Notes under the pieces: model-generated | Seen by the model: the letters and a program-made list of their open reading frames with translations, nothing else | Databases searched by the model: none | What the model was told of the DNA's origin: nothing | Position numbers and translations under genes: made by a program | In this document: positions 1 to 7,545 of the stretch, in pieces | How the letters are laid out: every line of letters begins with the position of its first letter | How positions within the stretch are numbered: position 1 is the stretch's first letter | NCBI GenBank assembly: GCA_947474205.1 | Contig: CANJIC010000084.1 | Location: 1-7,963, forward strand | Direction of reading: 5' to 3' | DNA from: Planctomycetaceae bacterium | GTDB lineage: Bacteria; Planctomycetota; Phycisphaerae; Phycisphaerales; SM1A02 | DNA length: 7,963 bases

Positions 1-492
1 ATTGCGGAAGTGGCGGCCACGCTTCACGCCGACATGATTGTGAATGTGCAAGGCGATGAGCCGCGCATTGAGCCCGAGTTGATTGATCTTGCGATTGAGG
101 CGTTGATGAACGCTGGCAAGGGAGTTCCCATGTCCACCGTCGCAAGTCCGTTCATGCCGGGTGAGGACGTCAACGATCCCAACTTGGTCAAAGTCGCCGT
201 GGGCGCGAACGGTCGAGCTTTATATTTCAGCCGTTCGCGCATTCCGTTTCATCGCGTGGGCGCGCCAACCGCAAGCGAGCCACTGAAACATGTGGGTTTA
301 TACGTCTATCGCCGCGAATTCCTGCCTCTATTCGTGGCGCTTGCGCCAACACCTTTGGAGCAAACGGAGCAATTGGAGCAACTGCGCGTGCTGGAACATG
401 GCCACGCAATTTCAGTGGCCGTTGGCACCGCGCGCTTTCATGGAGTGGACACTCCGCAGCAGTTGGAGAAACTGGAAGCGCGCTCAACGTAG
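1..492 (+). CDS. kdsB: 3-deoxy-manno-octulosonate cytidylyltransferase (CMP-KDO synthetase), 5'-truncated by window edge
   Basis: The enzyme couples CTP to KDO, giving CMP-KDO plus pyrophosphate, in the cytoplasm; this activates the sugar for lipid A-core (LPS) synthesis. Frame 1 is open from the first base, so the gene enters from outside the window. About 163 codons are visible against roughly 250 in the family, so the N-terminal nucleotide-binding part (about 85-90 residues) is missing. Visible family motifs in order are VNVQGDEP (about bases 40-63), ALYFSRSRIPF, KHVGLYVYRREFL, PLEQTEQLEQLRVLEHG and the terminal GVDTPQQLEKLEA. All align well with E. coli KdsB, including the acidic residue in GVDTP that belongs to the active site. 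The internal GTG at base 10 is not a start. The gene ends with TAG and faces the aminopeptidase gene convergently. pyrG, which supplies its CTP, lies downstream on the same strand beyond that gene. Confidence 0.95.
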   Translation: MAEVAATLHADMIVNVQGDEPRIEPELIDLAIEALMNAGKGVPMSTVASPFMPGEDVNDPNLVKVAVGANGRALYFSRSRIPFHRVGAPTASEPLKHVGLYVYRREFLPLFVALAPTPLEQTEQLEQLRVLEHGHAISVAVGTARFHGVDTPQQLEKLEARST

Positions 493-499
493 TGACGTG

Positions 500-536
500 G
501 CGCACGTGTTGATGTTGTTGCAATGGCAACGTGCGC
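500..536. other. 8-bp inverted repeat in the convergent kdsB / aminopeptidase gap
   Basis: GCGCACGT (500-507) and ACGTGCGC (529-536) are perfect inverted copies around a 21-base loop, 7 bases after the kdsB stop codon and 64 bases beyond the stop codon of the opposing gene. The position suits a shared transcription-ending hairpin. No T-run follows on either strand, so it is not a canonical intrinsic terminator. It may be chance in GCGC-rich sequence. Confidence 0.25.
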
Positions 537-599
537 AATCACATGCAACGCGCGCAATCAAATTGATGCGATACGCGCGCCCTCTGCTTCGCAATTCAA

Positions 600-3176
600 T
601 TACCCGTTGATTCGTTTCACCCAATCAGCCGCGGCCTCGCGCACATCGGGGTCGGGATCGCTTTTGGACATGGCCTCTAGTCGCGGCAAAGCATCTTTGG
701 CTTTCAACCCCACAAGCGCCTCGGCACTAGCGCGTCGCGCTCCCCGCTCTGGATCATCAAGCCATGAAATCAATTGCGCAATCGCTGCGATGCGAGCCGC
801 GTCCTTCTCATCTTTGGAAACCAATTTTCCAACCGCATCAATCGCCGCTCCACGCGCGCGGTCGTATCCGCCAAGTGATCCAAACTTCAGCGCTTGTGGC
901 AACGCCTTGCTGGCCTCAAATTTAGCCATGGCGCGCATGGCCGCCTGTTGAATTTGTTGTTGATGACTTGGCATGTCAGCGGCAGCAAGAATGGCATCCA
1001 CACTTTCCTTGGCCTCCAACTTGGACAACATATTAATGGCATTTTTGCGGCATAACTCACTGGAATCACTCTCCAGCTGTTTCATCAACAACGGAATTGC
1101 TTTCTCTTTGGCAAGCGTGGCCGTGGCCAAAGTCAACGCGCCGCGCACGCGCGGATCTTGCGGCGGCGCGTCAAGCAATCTGCCAATGCTCAGCGCGCTG
1201 TCGGCGTTCTTAAAGTCCGCGATCGAATCAATGCACTCGCCGCGAATTTTTCGAGAGTCCGATTCATTCTTGGCAATGTGCTCCAGCACCGCAATCGTGT
1301 CAGGCGATCCGTCGCCACGCAAAGCCTCAACCGCTTGGCGGCGCGCCGCCATGGTTGGACCATTTTTCGCTAGCGCCCGCAACCAATCCATTGGCCAATC
1401 CATTTTCAACGTCTTCAACGTTGCCAGCCGCGGATCAAAAGCCACCCACTGCGGCGGCCCATCAAGTGGAATTTCAATATCCGCAGTGCGATCGCGCCAT
1501 TCCCATGCGATGGTCTTCTCGCCAGCCGCGGTGCGTACGCAAATTGGAGTGCTCACGTGCATGGCCGGCGTGCGCTCGTCAATTTTCTGCGTCTGCTCCG
1601 CCGTGATCTTCAACATGCGCGTGGCCGCGTCGTACGTTGCTTTGGTGGAAATATTTGGGCAACCAGGACGCATGCACCATTGATCAAAGAACCATTCCAA
1701 ACCAAGCCCGCTTGCCTGTTCCATGGCAATACGAAAATCACTTGTTTCCGCCGTGGAAAGCGCAAATTTAGCCATGTACGCATGAACGCCCTTGTAAAAA
1801 ATCTCATTGCCAAGCATCTCGCGCAACATGTGCAAAATGCTACCCCCCTTTGGATATGGATTGGCCGCACGCCCAAAAGTTTCGCCGGCATTTTTATAAA
1901 TCGGGCTGACCATGCCAACGGTGTTGTCTGTCTTATCGCCTCTGGCTACGCCAGCGTTGTCAAGCATGGAATCAAAATATCCATCAGGTCCATCGCGCTC
2001 CTCCATCCACAGCGCGTTGCCATATGTAGCCCATCCTTCATTCAGCCAAATATCCGCCCAACTTTTGCAGGTAATAAAATCGCCCGTCCATTGATGGCAC
2101 AACTCGTGGCTGATCAAACCGTCCAAGTCTTCTTCTTTCGCTGCGTTCTCGCTCAGAATGGCGGATGGATACATGTTGGTCACGCTTGTATTTTCCATTC
2201 CGCCTGACCCAAAGTTGCGCACCAACAATTGGTCATACTTTGCCCATGGATATTTTTGGCCAAAAACTTTTTCAAATAGCGCGATCATGCGATCGGTGCG
2301 TCCATACGTTCGCTCCACATCACCGGCGCGATCCTTGGGAAGCCACACGTGCATAGGCACGCCAGACAACGGGCTTTGCAAAGGCACGGCCTCAAGGTCG
2401 CCCACCACCACGCTAACCAAGTATGCAACATGGGGCTTTTCCTGCAGGTAATCCCATATTTCACGGTCACCCTTGGTCACATGCTCAACCAATTTTCCAT
2501 TGCCGCTCACGCTCATTCCCTTGGGAACATCAACCACAAGCTCTGTGCTTTGGCGAACATTTGGAAAGTCGTGGCATGGAAACCAAAAATGATTTCCTTC
2601 TGTCTCACCTTGCGTGTGAACTTGCGGTCCATATCCAGCGCGGTCTGGATACGCCGGCGAAAAAGTCATTCCATCGGTTGGCCGCGAAATGTTGTACGCC
2701 ACTTCAATCACGCTGGACTTGTCGCTGGGCAGTGGCTTGGCGAATTTCATGGTGAGATTTTTCCCATCGCTAAAAAATTCCGTCGCCGCGCCATCCAGTT
2801 TCACAGATGCAATCTTTAATCCATCGGCGTTCAACTTCAAACTTTCAACTGGCACTCCAATTGGGCGCACTGTGTAGGTAGCAACCGCCTCCGCTTCTGG
2901 CGCAACCACATCCGCAAAGCGAAGCGCAATCTTCACGCGCTCGTAGTTCACCATTGGGTTGGGCGGCCAGTTACGTGAATCCGCGCCACTGGCTTCATTC
3001 CACGCCAAGCCCGCGCCCTTGGCGGGACGAAGCATTTCTCGATCAAGCCGATGCTGCATGCAGCCACATTCAAAACCCCAACCTAAACCCGCGTCTTCCG
3101 CGGTGGCGGTCAAACCCGTGATACCCGCAAGAACCAAAGAGGCGCCTAAAGCACTATAAAAGAGCGTATTTCTCAT
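600..3176 (-). CDS. Exported M1-family zinc aminopeptidase with C-terminal HEAT-like repeats
   Basis: This is a metallopeptidase predicted to remove N-terminal amino acids from peptides outside the cytoplasm. Counting from the ATG at 3176 (858 residues), residues 1-27 form a signal peptide with a hydrophobic stretch and a TATA-ED cleavage site. A beta-sandwich domain spans about 75-265. The substrate motif GGMEN is at 325-329, the zinc motif HELCH at 357-361, and the third zinc ligand is Glu380 in NEGWATY, with the family's 18-residue spacing. The catalytic tyrosine is probably Tyr441 in NPYPKGG. Residues from about 607 to the end are alternating helices with DPxxRxxA-like patterns (DPRVRGA, DPERGARRA, DPDVREAA), typical of HEAT / PBS-lyase-like repeats; they take the place of the usual ERAP-type C-terminal domain. 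An in-frame ATG at 3245 would put 23 polar residues ahead of the signal peptide and lacks the Shine-Dalgarno site seen for 3176, so it was not used. The gene lies opposite to its neighbours and is probably a single transcription unit. Substrate specificity is unknown. Confidence 0.93.
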   Translation of the reverse strand: MRNTLFYSALGASLVLAGITGLTATAEDAGLGWGFECGCMQHRLDREMLRPAKGAGLAWNEASGADSRNWPPNPMVNYERVKIALRFADVVAPEAEAVATYTVRPIGVPVESLKLNADGLKIASVKLDGAATEFFSDGKNLTMKFAKPLPSDKSSVIEVAYNISRPTDGMTFSPAYPDRAGYGPQVHTQGETEGNHFWFPCHDFPNVRQSTELVVDVPKGMSVSGNGKLVEHVTKGDREIWDYLQEKPHVAYLVSVVVGDLEAVPLQSPLSGVPMHVWLPKDRAGDVERTYGRTDRMIALFEKVFGQKYPWAKYDQLLVRNFGSGGMENTSVTNMYPSAILSENAAKEEDLDGLISHELCHQWTGDFITCKSWADIWLNEGWATYGNALWMEERDGPDGYFDSMLDNAGVARGDKTDNTVGMVSPIYKNAGETFGRAANPYPKGGSILHMLREMLGNEIFYKGVHAYMAKFALSTAETSDFRIAMEQASGLGLEWFFDQWCMRPGCPNISTKATYDAATRMLKITAEQTQKIDERTPAMHVSTPICVRTAAGEKTIAWEWRDRTADIEIPLDGPPQWVAFDPRLATLKTLKMDWPMDWLRALAKNGPTMAARRQAVEALRGDGSPDTIAVLEHIAKNESDSRKIRGECIDSIADFKNADSALSIGRLLDAPPQDPRVRGALTLATATLAKEKAIPLLMKQLESDSSELCRKNAINMLSKLEAKESVDAILAAADMPSHQQQIQQAAMRAMAKFEASKALPQALKFGSLGGYDRARGAAIDAVGKLVSKDEKDAARIAAIAQLISWLDDPERGARRASAEALVGLKAKDALPRLEAMSKSDPDPDVREAAADWVKRING

Positions 3177-3183
3177 GTCTTGA

Positions 3184-5151
3184 ATGCTCCCAAGTTTTTC
3201 CGAAATTGATAGCGGTAACCGAAATGAATCCTCAAGAAATTGCACAAAATATCAGCGCGGCAACTTGAGTGGCTTGCTCCATTTGGTACGATCAAGCGTG
3301 CCCTCCAAGGATAGTTCACAACCAAAATCGTCAGCGGATCAATCAAATGATTCAGCTTTCTTGTCCCAATTTTCCGCCAGCGATGAACAGAAAGAATGGT
3401 TCTCGCCCACGCCCAAGGGATATCAAAAGGGCCGCACCAAATTTGTGGTTGTGATTGGCACCGTGATGAGCGGTTTGGGCAAAGGAATTTTTTCCTCCAG
3501 CCTTGCCAAACTTTTAAAAGACAAGGGCCTTGCCGTCGCGCCAATCAAAATGGAGGGCTACCTGAACATTGACTCGGGCACGCTGAATCCATTTCGCCAT
3601 GGCGAAGTTTTTGTGCTTGAAGATGGTCTTGAGACCGACATGGACTTGGGAACCTACGAGCGCATACTTGAGCAAAATCTTTCGCGCCGAAACTTTGTCA
3701 CCGCGGGCCAGATTTACGGCGACATTCTTGACCGCGAACGACGCGGCGATTTTCTTGGTCGCGATGTGCAAATGATTCCGCATGTCACCGGCACCGTGAA
3801 GATGCATCTGCGACAACTGGCCATGACTGGCGGACCCAATGGCGGTCCCGCGGATGTTGTATTTGTTGAAGTTGGTGGCACCGCTGGCGACTACGAAAAT
3901 GGCTTCTATATAGAGGCTTTGCGCGAGTTGGCGTTTGAAGAAGGCCCGGAATCCACTTGCTTTGTTGCGCTGACCTACATCTTGGAGCCCGCGACATTGG
4001 GCGAGCAAAAAAGTAAAGCCGCGCAACTTGGCATTAAGCGGCTCATGGAGTGCGGCGTGCAACCGCAAGTCATCGCGTGCCGCGCCACCAATCCAGTCAC
4101 CGAAAAAGTGATGCAGAAAATTGGAATGTTCTCCAATGTTCCGCTGAACCGCATTTTCTCCATGCATGACCGCGAGAGCATTTATTTTATTCCCGACGCC
4201 ATGCGCGAGGCCGGACTTGACCGCGAAATTCTTTCGCTGCTGCAATTGCACAACCGCGTCAACGCCGGCAAAGAGGATCAGTCGCGCCGCAAGTGGAGCG
4301 AATTTAGTTCGCGCCTTGTTGCGCCGCGCGCCCACCGCGTGACCATTGGCGTGATGGGCAAGTACGCCAGCCTGCGCGACGCCTACGCCAGCATTGACAA
4401 GGCCGTTGAACATTGCGGCATTTGGCTCAACGCATCTGTTGATCTGAAATGGATGGACACCAGCACGCTTGACTCCAAAGCCGATGTGGCCGCCGTGCTT
4501 CAAGGCGTGGACGGCATTATTGTGCCCGGCGGCTTTGGCCAGCGCGGCGTCGAGGGCAAAATTCTTTGCGTGGAATATGCGCGCACCACTCGCCTGCCTT
4601 TCCTAGGCATTTGCCTTGGTTTTCAAATGGCCGTGATTGAATTTGCGCGCAATGTGCTGGGCCTTGCCGACGCCAATAGCACTGAGTTTGACCCAAAGAC
4701 CGCGCACGCGTTTATTAGCGAACTGCCCGACCAGAAAAAACTTGAAGGCATTGTTGGCGCAAGCATGCGTCTTGGCGCGCAGGATGTCGCGATTGAACCA
4801 GGATCATTCGCGGAGCATTTATATAAATCCAAGTTGGTGCGCGAGCGTTTCCGACACCGCTATGAAGTTGAGCCGCAATACATTGACGCCCTCACGAAGG
4901 CCGGCATGCATTTCAGCGGCCGTCATCCCAAACATCCGATCATGCAAGTGCTGGAACTTTCCGCAAGCGAGCACCCATGCTTTGTGGCGGCGCAATTTCA
5001 CCCTGAACTCACCAGTCGACCAACCATGCCGCAGCCTCTCTTTATGGGATTGATTGCCGCGGCGCTGATTCGTAAATATCCACAAGCGGCCTCTGACGAA
5101 CTCATCGCGCGCTGGCTGAATGCGCCAACCGCCACCCTTGCTGCGCGCTGA
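3184..5151 (+). CDS. pyrG: CTP synthase (glutamine-hydrolysing), divergent form with doubtful N-terminal extension
   Basis: It converts UTP, ATP and glutamine to CTP in the cytoplasm, the last step of pyrimidine nucleotide synthesis. Residue numbers count from the ATG at 3184 (655 residues; E. coli has 545). The amidoligase half spans about 86-375. Its P-loop is GTVMSGLGKG with Lys100; Lys122, Asp154 (ETDMDLG) and Glu229 (VEVGG) match E. coli Lys18, Lys40, Asp72 and Glu140. The usual DPY after the second lysine is EGY (124-126). The glutaminase half spans about 384-635, with nucleophile Cys477 (GICLGFQ) and His606/Glu608 (QFHPELTSRP). All catalytic residues are therefore present. Residues 1 to about 80 are Ser/Gln/Asn-rich, unlike the enzyme, and use codons (TCA, CGA, AGA, GTA) that look sparse in the core. 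With this start the gene would be only 7 bases from the divergent aminopeptidase ATG and has no clear Shine-Dalgarno. GTG 3298 or TTG 3361 are possible real starts, though neither has a strong site. The function call is firm; the start is not. Confidence 0.93.
   Translation: MLPSFSEIDSGNRNESSRNCTKYQRGNLSGLLHLVRSSVPSKDSSQPKSSADQSNDSAFLSQFSASDEQKEWFSPTPKGYQKGRTKFVVVIGTVMSGLGKGIFSSSLAKLLKDKGLAVAPIKMEGYLNIDSGTLNPFRHGEVFVLEDGLETDMDLGTYERILEQNLSRRNFVTAGQIYGDILDRERRGDFLGRDVQMIPHVTGTVKMHLRQLAMTGGPNGGPADVVFVEVGGTAGDYENGFYIEALRELAFEEGPESTCFVALTYILEPATLGEQKSKAAQLGIKRLMECGVQPQVIACRATNPVTEKVMQKIGMFSNVPLNRIFSMHDRESIYFIPDAMREAGLDREILSLLQLHNRVNAGKEDQSRRKWSEFSSRLVAPRAHRVTIGVMGKYASLRDAYASIDKAVEHCGIWLNASVDLKWMDTSTLDSKADVAAVLQGVDGIIVPGGFGQRGVEGKILCVEYARTTRLPFLGICLGFQMAVIEFARNVLGLADANSTEFDPKTAHAFISELPDQKKLEGIVGASMRLGAQDVAIEPGSFAEHLYKSKLVRERFRHRYEVEPQYIDALTKAGMHFSGRHPKHPIMQVLELSASEHPCFVAAQFHPELTSRPTMPQPLFMGLIAAALIRKYPQAASDELIARWLNAPTATLAAR
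3187..3191 (-). promoter_or_regulatory. Shine-Dalgarno site fixing the aminopeptidase start
   Basis: On the minus strand GGGAG lies 10 bases upstream of the ATG at 3176. It sits immediately before the codon that opens the signal peptide, and it supports this start over the in-frame ATG at 3245. The same bases fall within the first codons of the longest pyrG reading frame. Confidence 0.5.
3265..3292 (+). promoter_or_regulatory. pyrG: Possible sigma70-type promoter for pyrG
   Basis: TTGAGT (3265-3270) and TACGAT (3287-3292) are 16 bases apart; each matches four of six consensus positions. A start of transcription near 3299 would leave room for translation from TTG 3361 but would exclude the ATG at 3184. 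The match is weak and may be chance. Confidence 0.22.
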
Positions 5152-5242
5152 TCAATTCAATTATTTTTTGATGGCGCAAGCATGCTGCTCAGTGAATTTA
5201 CAATTCCGTCAGTCACCATATAGTGCCGCGTGATTACCACAG

Positions 5243-5262
5243 CGCGCGACAACAGCCGCGCG
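5243..5262. other. GC-rich hairpin in the convergent pyrG / secreted-protein gap
   Basis: CGCGCG (5243-5248) pairs with CGCGCG (5257-5262) around an 8-base loop, within the 168-base gap between the pyrG stop and the opposing gene's stop. No T-run follows on either strand. It could slow transcription from both sides, but short CG repeats are common in this window. Nothing else in the gap looks like a gene. Confidence 0.22.
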
Positions 5263-5319
5263 ACGCCTTGTAGCAACAACGTATTTACAAAACGCGCGCT
5301 TGCAATATTTAATTTATTT

Positions 5320-7521
5320 TCAACGCCCTCGACCGCCCCCGCCACCGCCACCGCGATTTCCGCCGCCACGATTGTCAGCCTGTCCCTGCGCTCGTGGCTG
5401 ATTCATAGCATTATTCCCACGGTTTTGATCGCGATTGTAATTGTTGTTGCGGTACTCCGGATGGAATCCGGACATTCCATTGACGCCGCCAACACCACCC
5501 GCGCGGCCAATGCCATCAACTCCGCCAACACCACCCGCGCGGCCAACGCCATCAACTCCGCCAACTCCACCCGCGCGGCCAACGCCATCAACTCCGCCAA
5601 CTCCACCAACGCGGCCAACGCCATTCACTCCACCAACTCCACCCACACCACCAACACGCCGCGCTTCGGCCAAGCGATTTTGATCCACTTGCCACGCGCT
5701 GTAGCCGTTGTTCCACCGGTCGCCGTATGGATAAAAATTATTCCAGTTGTCATTGTTCCACCAGCTGCGATTCGCCACGCCCCAACCCCAGGCTTGCGAC
5801 CACGCGTTTGAATAACCCCAACCGTCGTAGCCGTATCCATACACATACGGTTGCACCGCGGGGTACTCGTTGTAATAGTCGTAGTCCGGCGCGTATGTTC
5901 CAGTGTCGTCGTCGTATTGATTGTCCGATCCGTACGTCTCTGGATATGTTTGCGACAGACCATTGGCAAGATTGGTTGTGGCGTACGCGTTGCCTGTTCC
6001 AAACACCGCGGTGCCTTCATTGAGATAGGTGCCCAAATATCCGTTGGTGTATGCAAAGGTCACCGAGTCCGCGGTGCTTGACACTGGACTGACATACGTG
6101 ACGCAATACACCGGACTTGTTGCGGGAATACCAGCAAAAGCGGCGGGAAGCGTGTCGCACAAGGTCCAGGGTCCAGCCGCGTTTGCCGCCATGAACCATG
6201 CGGCGTCGTCGCAGCAATACCATTGCGAGCCGCTTTGAATCACTGGCGCAGTGGAGTTGGTGCAGTACTGCAAATCAGTTCCATCAATTGGCGAGAACTG
6301 CGGCGCGCCCGTGTACTTCACATTGCAAACCGCCTTGGCGCGCAGCAGCGTTACAGTTTGTGTTTGGCTAGCGGACAACATGGCGGACTTGGCTTCTAGT
6401 GTTCCTGGAACGCTGGCGCGCGCGGCCGCAAGAGAACCTGTGGCTGGTAAATTCTCAAATGACGGTGGCAATTGACTTGGCGGCACAAATTGCCACGCGG
6501 TCATTCCTTGCATGCGTTCAAACCAACGCCCACTGGCCAAGACCCAATCCGCGGCTGGCGTTGTGGTGCGCAAAAATGTGGAGTTGGTGTTGGTCATTTG
6601 CTCAACGCCATCGCACACCAATGCGAACACTGGCGCGCCGTTGGATGAAATCAACACGGTTGGTTTTGTGGCCACCAAAATATCAAGCGGGGTGGTTGGA
6701 GCCACTGCATTTTTCATTGACGTGCTGGTTAAACCCTTTGGCGGCGTTGGCGCGGCGCCCATGGCTTGCATCACGCTGGCATCCGGCGCGGCGGCGGCCA
6801 CCCATGGTCCCGCCAAAGTTTTGCTACTGCGCCAGTTGCTTTGACCCAAGCGAACAAACCATGTTTTGCCTGCATTTTGCAGCAAAATGAAAGGCGTATT
6901 GGTGGTGCGCATCCAACCTGTTCCCGCAAGCGCCGTCAATTGCGGCTCGCCCGCCACCGAAATTAACACCGTCGCAACATCGCGCTGCACAATCTCAGGC
7001 ATTTGATTTCCAAGTCCTTGCGTGGTGATTGGATTGATGTTCATTTGCTGCGCGATGGCTTTACGATTCATGTCAACCGCAAGGCCGTTGGTCAGCGTGC
7101 TCAGCGCCGTCTGCGCCGCGGCCACGTCGCCACCATTTGGAAATTGCACTTGCATCACCATGAGTTGATTTATTTCAATGTCGCCTGGGCGATCGCCTGT
7201 CGCGGTGAAACCCATCATGGTCATGGTGCCATTATTTTGAACTCCGTCTGGCTGCGCAACATTCAAGGACGCGCTCATGGTGACAGCCGTTCCATTGATC
7301 GATACAAAAGTTGGCATGTCAATGGTGTAGGTGAATCCATTTTGACTTAAAACTTGCGGCCATGAAGTGTTGCTTTGAACTTGCGGCACAACGGCTGCTG
7401 AATTGCCCGCGCCCGATTGCGGCGCGGCGGCTTGCGCGCCACAACGTGGCCATGAACCATCAAAGCACATGGAACCAAACAGTGCCAGACAAGCGCCAAC
7501 AACAAGGAGAGTGCGTTTCAT
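5320..7521 (-). CDS. Secreted modular protein of unknown function, similar to 'carbohydrate-binding family V/XII' proteins, with Gly-rich repeat tail
   Basis: No biochemical role is known. Counting from the ATG at 7521 (733 residues): residues 1-31 are a signal peptide (MKRT, hydrophobic core, AQA cleavage site). Residues about 50-180 are an N-terminal domain opening with a TSWPQ motif. Three related modules of about 60 residues follow at about 187-244, 286-346 and 394-453; they carry GxP, NT, W[FY] and GPW-like endings (LAGPW, MTAWQF, AAGPW). The stretch SVPGT...KYTGAPQFSPIDGT...ITSPVY-like...GYLGTY is the part that recalls the bacterial 'carbohydrate-binding family V/XII' group. Six cysteines cluster at 399-473. 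Residues about 525-610 are rich in Tyr, Trp, Asn and Asp. Residues about 621-684 are 12-residue GGVGGVDGVGRA-type repeats. The tail is rich in Arg, Gly and Asn and ends in seven glycines and RGR. TTG 7539 would add six residues ahead of a normal signal peptide, so ATG 7521 is preferred. Periplasmic or cell-surface location is inferred. The gene stands alone, convergent with pyrG. Confidence 0.82.
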   Translation of the reverse strand: MKRTLLVVGACLALFGSMCFDGSWPRCGAQAAAPQSGAGNSAAVVPQVQSNTSWPQVLSQNGFTYTIDMPTFVSINGTAVTMSASLNVAQPDGVQNNGTMTMMGFTATGDRPGDIEINQLMVMQVQFPNGGDVAAAQTALSTLTNGLAVDMNRKAIAQQMNINPITTQGLGNQMPEIVQRDVATVLISVAGEPQLTALAGTGWMRTTNTPFILLQNAGKTWFVRLGQSNWRSSKTLAGPWVAAAAPDASVMQAMGAAPTPPKGLTSTSMKNAVAPTTPLDILVATKPTVLISSNGAPVFALVCDGVEQMTNTNSTFLRTTTPAADWVLASGRWFERMQGMTAWQFVPPSQLPPSFENLPATGSLAAARASVPGTLEAKSAMLSASQTQTVTLLRAKAVCNVKYTGAPQFSPIDGTDLQYCTNSTAPVIQSGSQWYCCDDAAWFMAANAAGPWTLCDTLPAAFAGIPATSPVYCVTYVSPVSSTADSVTFAYTNGYLGTYLNEGTAVFGTGNAYATTNLANGLSQTYPETYGSDNQYDDDTGTYAPDYDYYNEYPAVQPYVYGYGYDGWGYSNAWSQAWGWGVANRSWWNNDNWNNFYPYGDRWNNGYSAWQVDQNRLAEARRVGGVGGVGGVNGVGRVGGVGGVDGVGRAGGVGGVDGVGRAGGVGGVDGIGRAGGVGGVNGMSGFHPEYRNNNYNRDQNRGNNAMNQPRAQGQADNRGGGNRGGGGGGGRGR
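5488..5658. repeat. 36-bp tandem repeat (minisatellite), about 4.75 copies, within a coding region
   Basis: Four 36-base units at 5488-5523, 5524-5559, 5560-5595 and 5596-5631 are followed by a degenerate 27-base partial copy to 5658. The first three differ by only a few bases; the fourth and the partial copy have diverged more. The period is a multiple of three, so unit gain or loss would keep the minus-strand reading frame; each unit encodes 12 residues of the GGVGGVDGVGRA type in the secreted protein's tail. Copies abut directly, without spacers. Confidence 0.9.
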
Positions 7522-7545
7522 TTGAGGACTTTCTTTCAAGTAAAG

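Noticed and set aside
973..2207. Plus-strand open frames of 236 and 216 codons opposite the aminopeptidase
   Set aside because: Both overlap the well-supported M1 catalytic and HEAT coding sequence, overlap each other and show no family motifs.
3514..4503. 329-codon open frame on the minus strand inside pyrG
   Set aside because: It lies antisense to a gene with confirmed catalytic motifs; its product is compositionally odd with no recognisable domain. It is a by-product of biased codon use.
5151..5172. ATCAA / TTGAT hairpin with T-run just after pyrG as a terminator
   Set aside because: The stem is only five mostly A-T pairs and the T-run lies inside the loop and stem rather than after it.
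5488..5658. Possible CRISPR array because units are 36 bases
   Set aside because: Units abut directly with no spacers and keep a protein reading frame; no cas gene is nearby.
5230..5811. Plus-strand frame encoding Ala-Asn-Ser-Thr repeats
   Set aside because: The repeats are the antisense reading of the 36-bp minisatellite; the opposite strand has a signal peptide and recognisable modules and runs through the whole region.
7188..7197. GCGATCGC octamers resembling cyanobacterial HIP1
   Set aside because: Only about two copies are seen in the window, consistent with chance in GC-rich sequence; the genes do not look cyanobacterial.
7450..7475. Lipoprotein signal (Cys after FGSM) in the secreted protein
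   Set aside because: The residue before Cys is Met and the lipobox pattern is not met; an AQA site further on fits ordinary signal peptidase.
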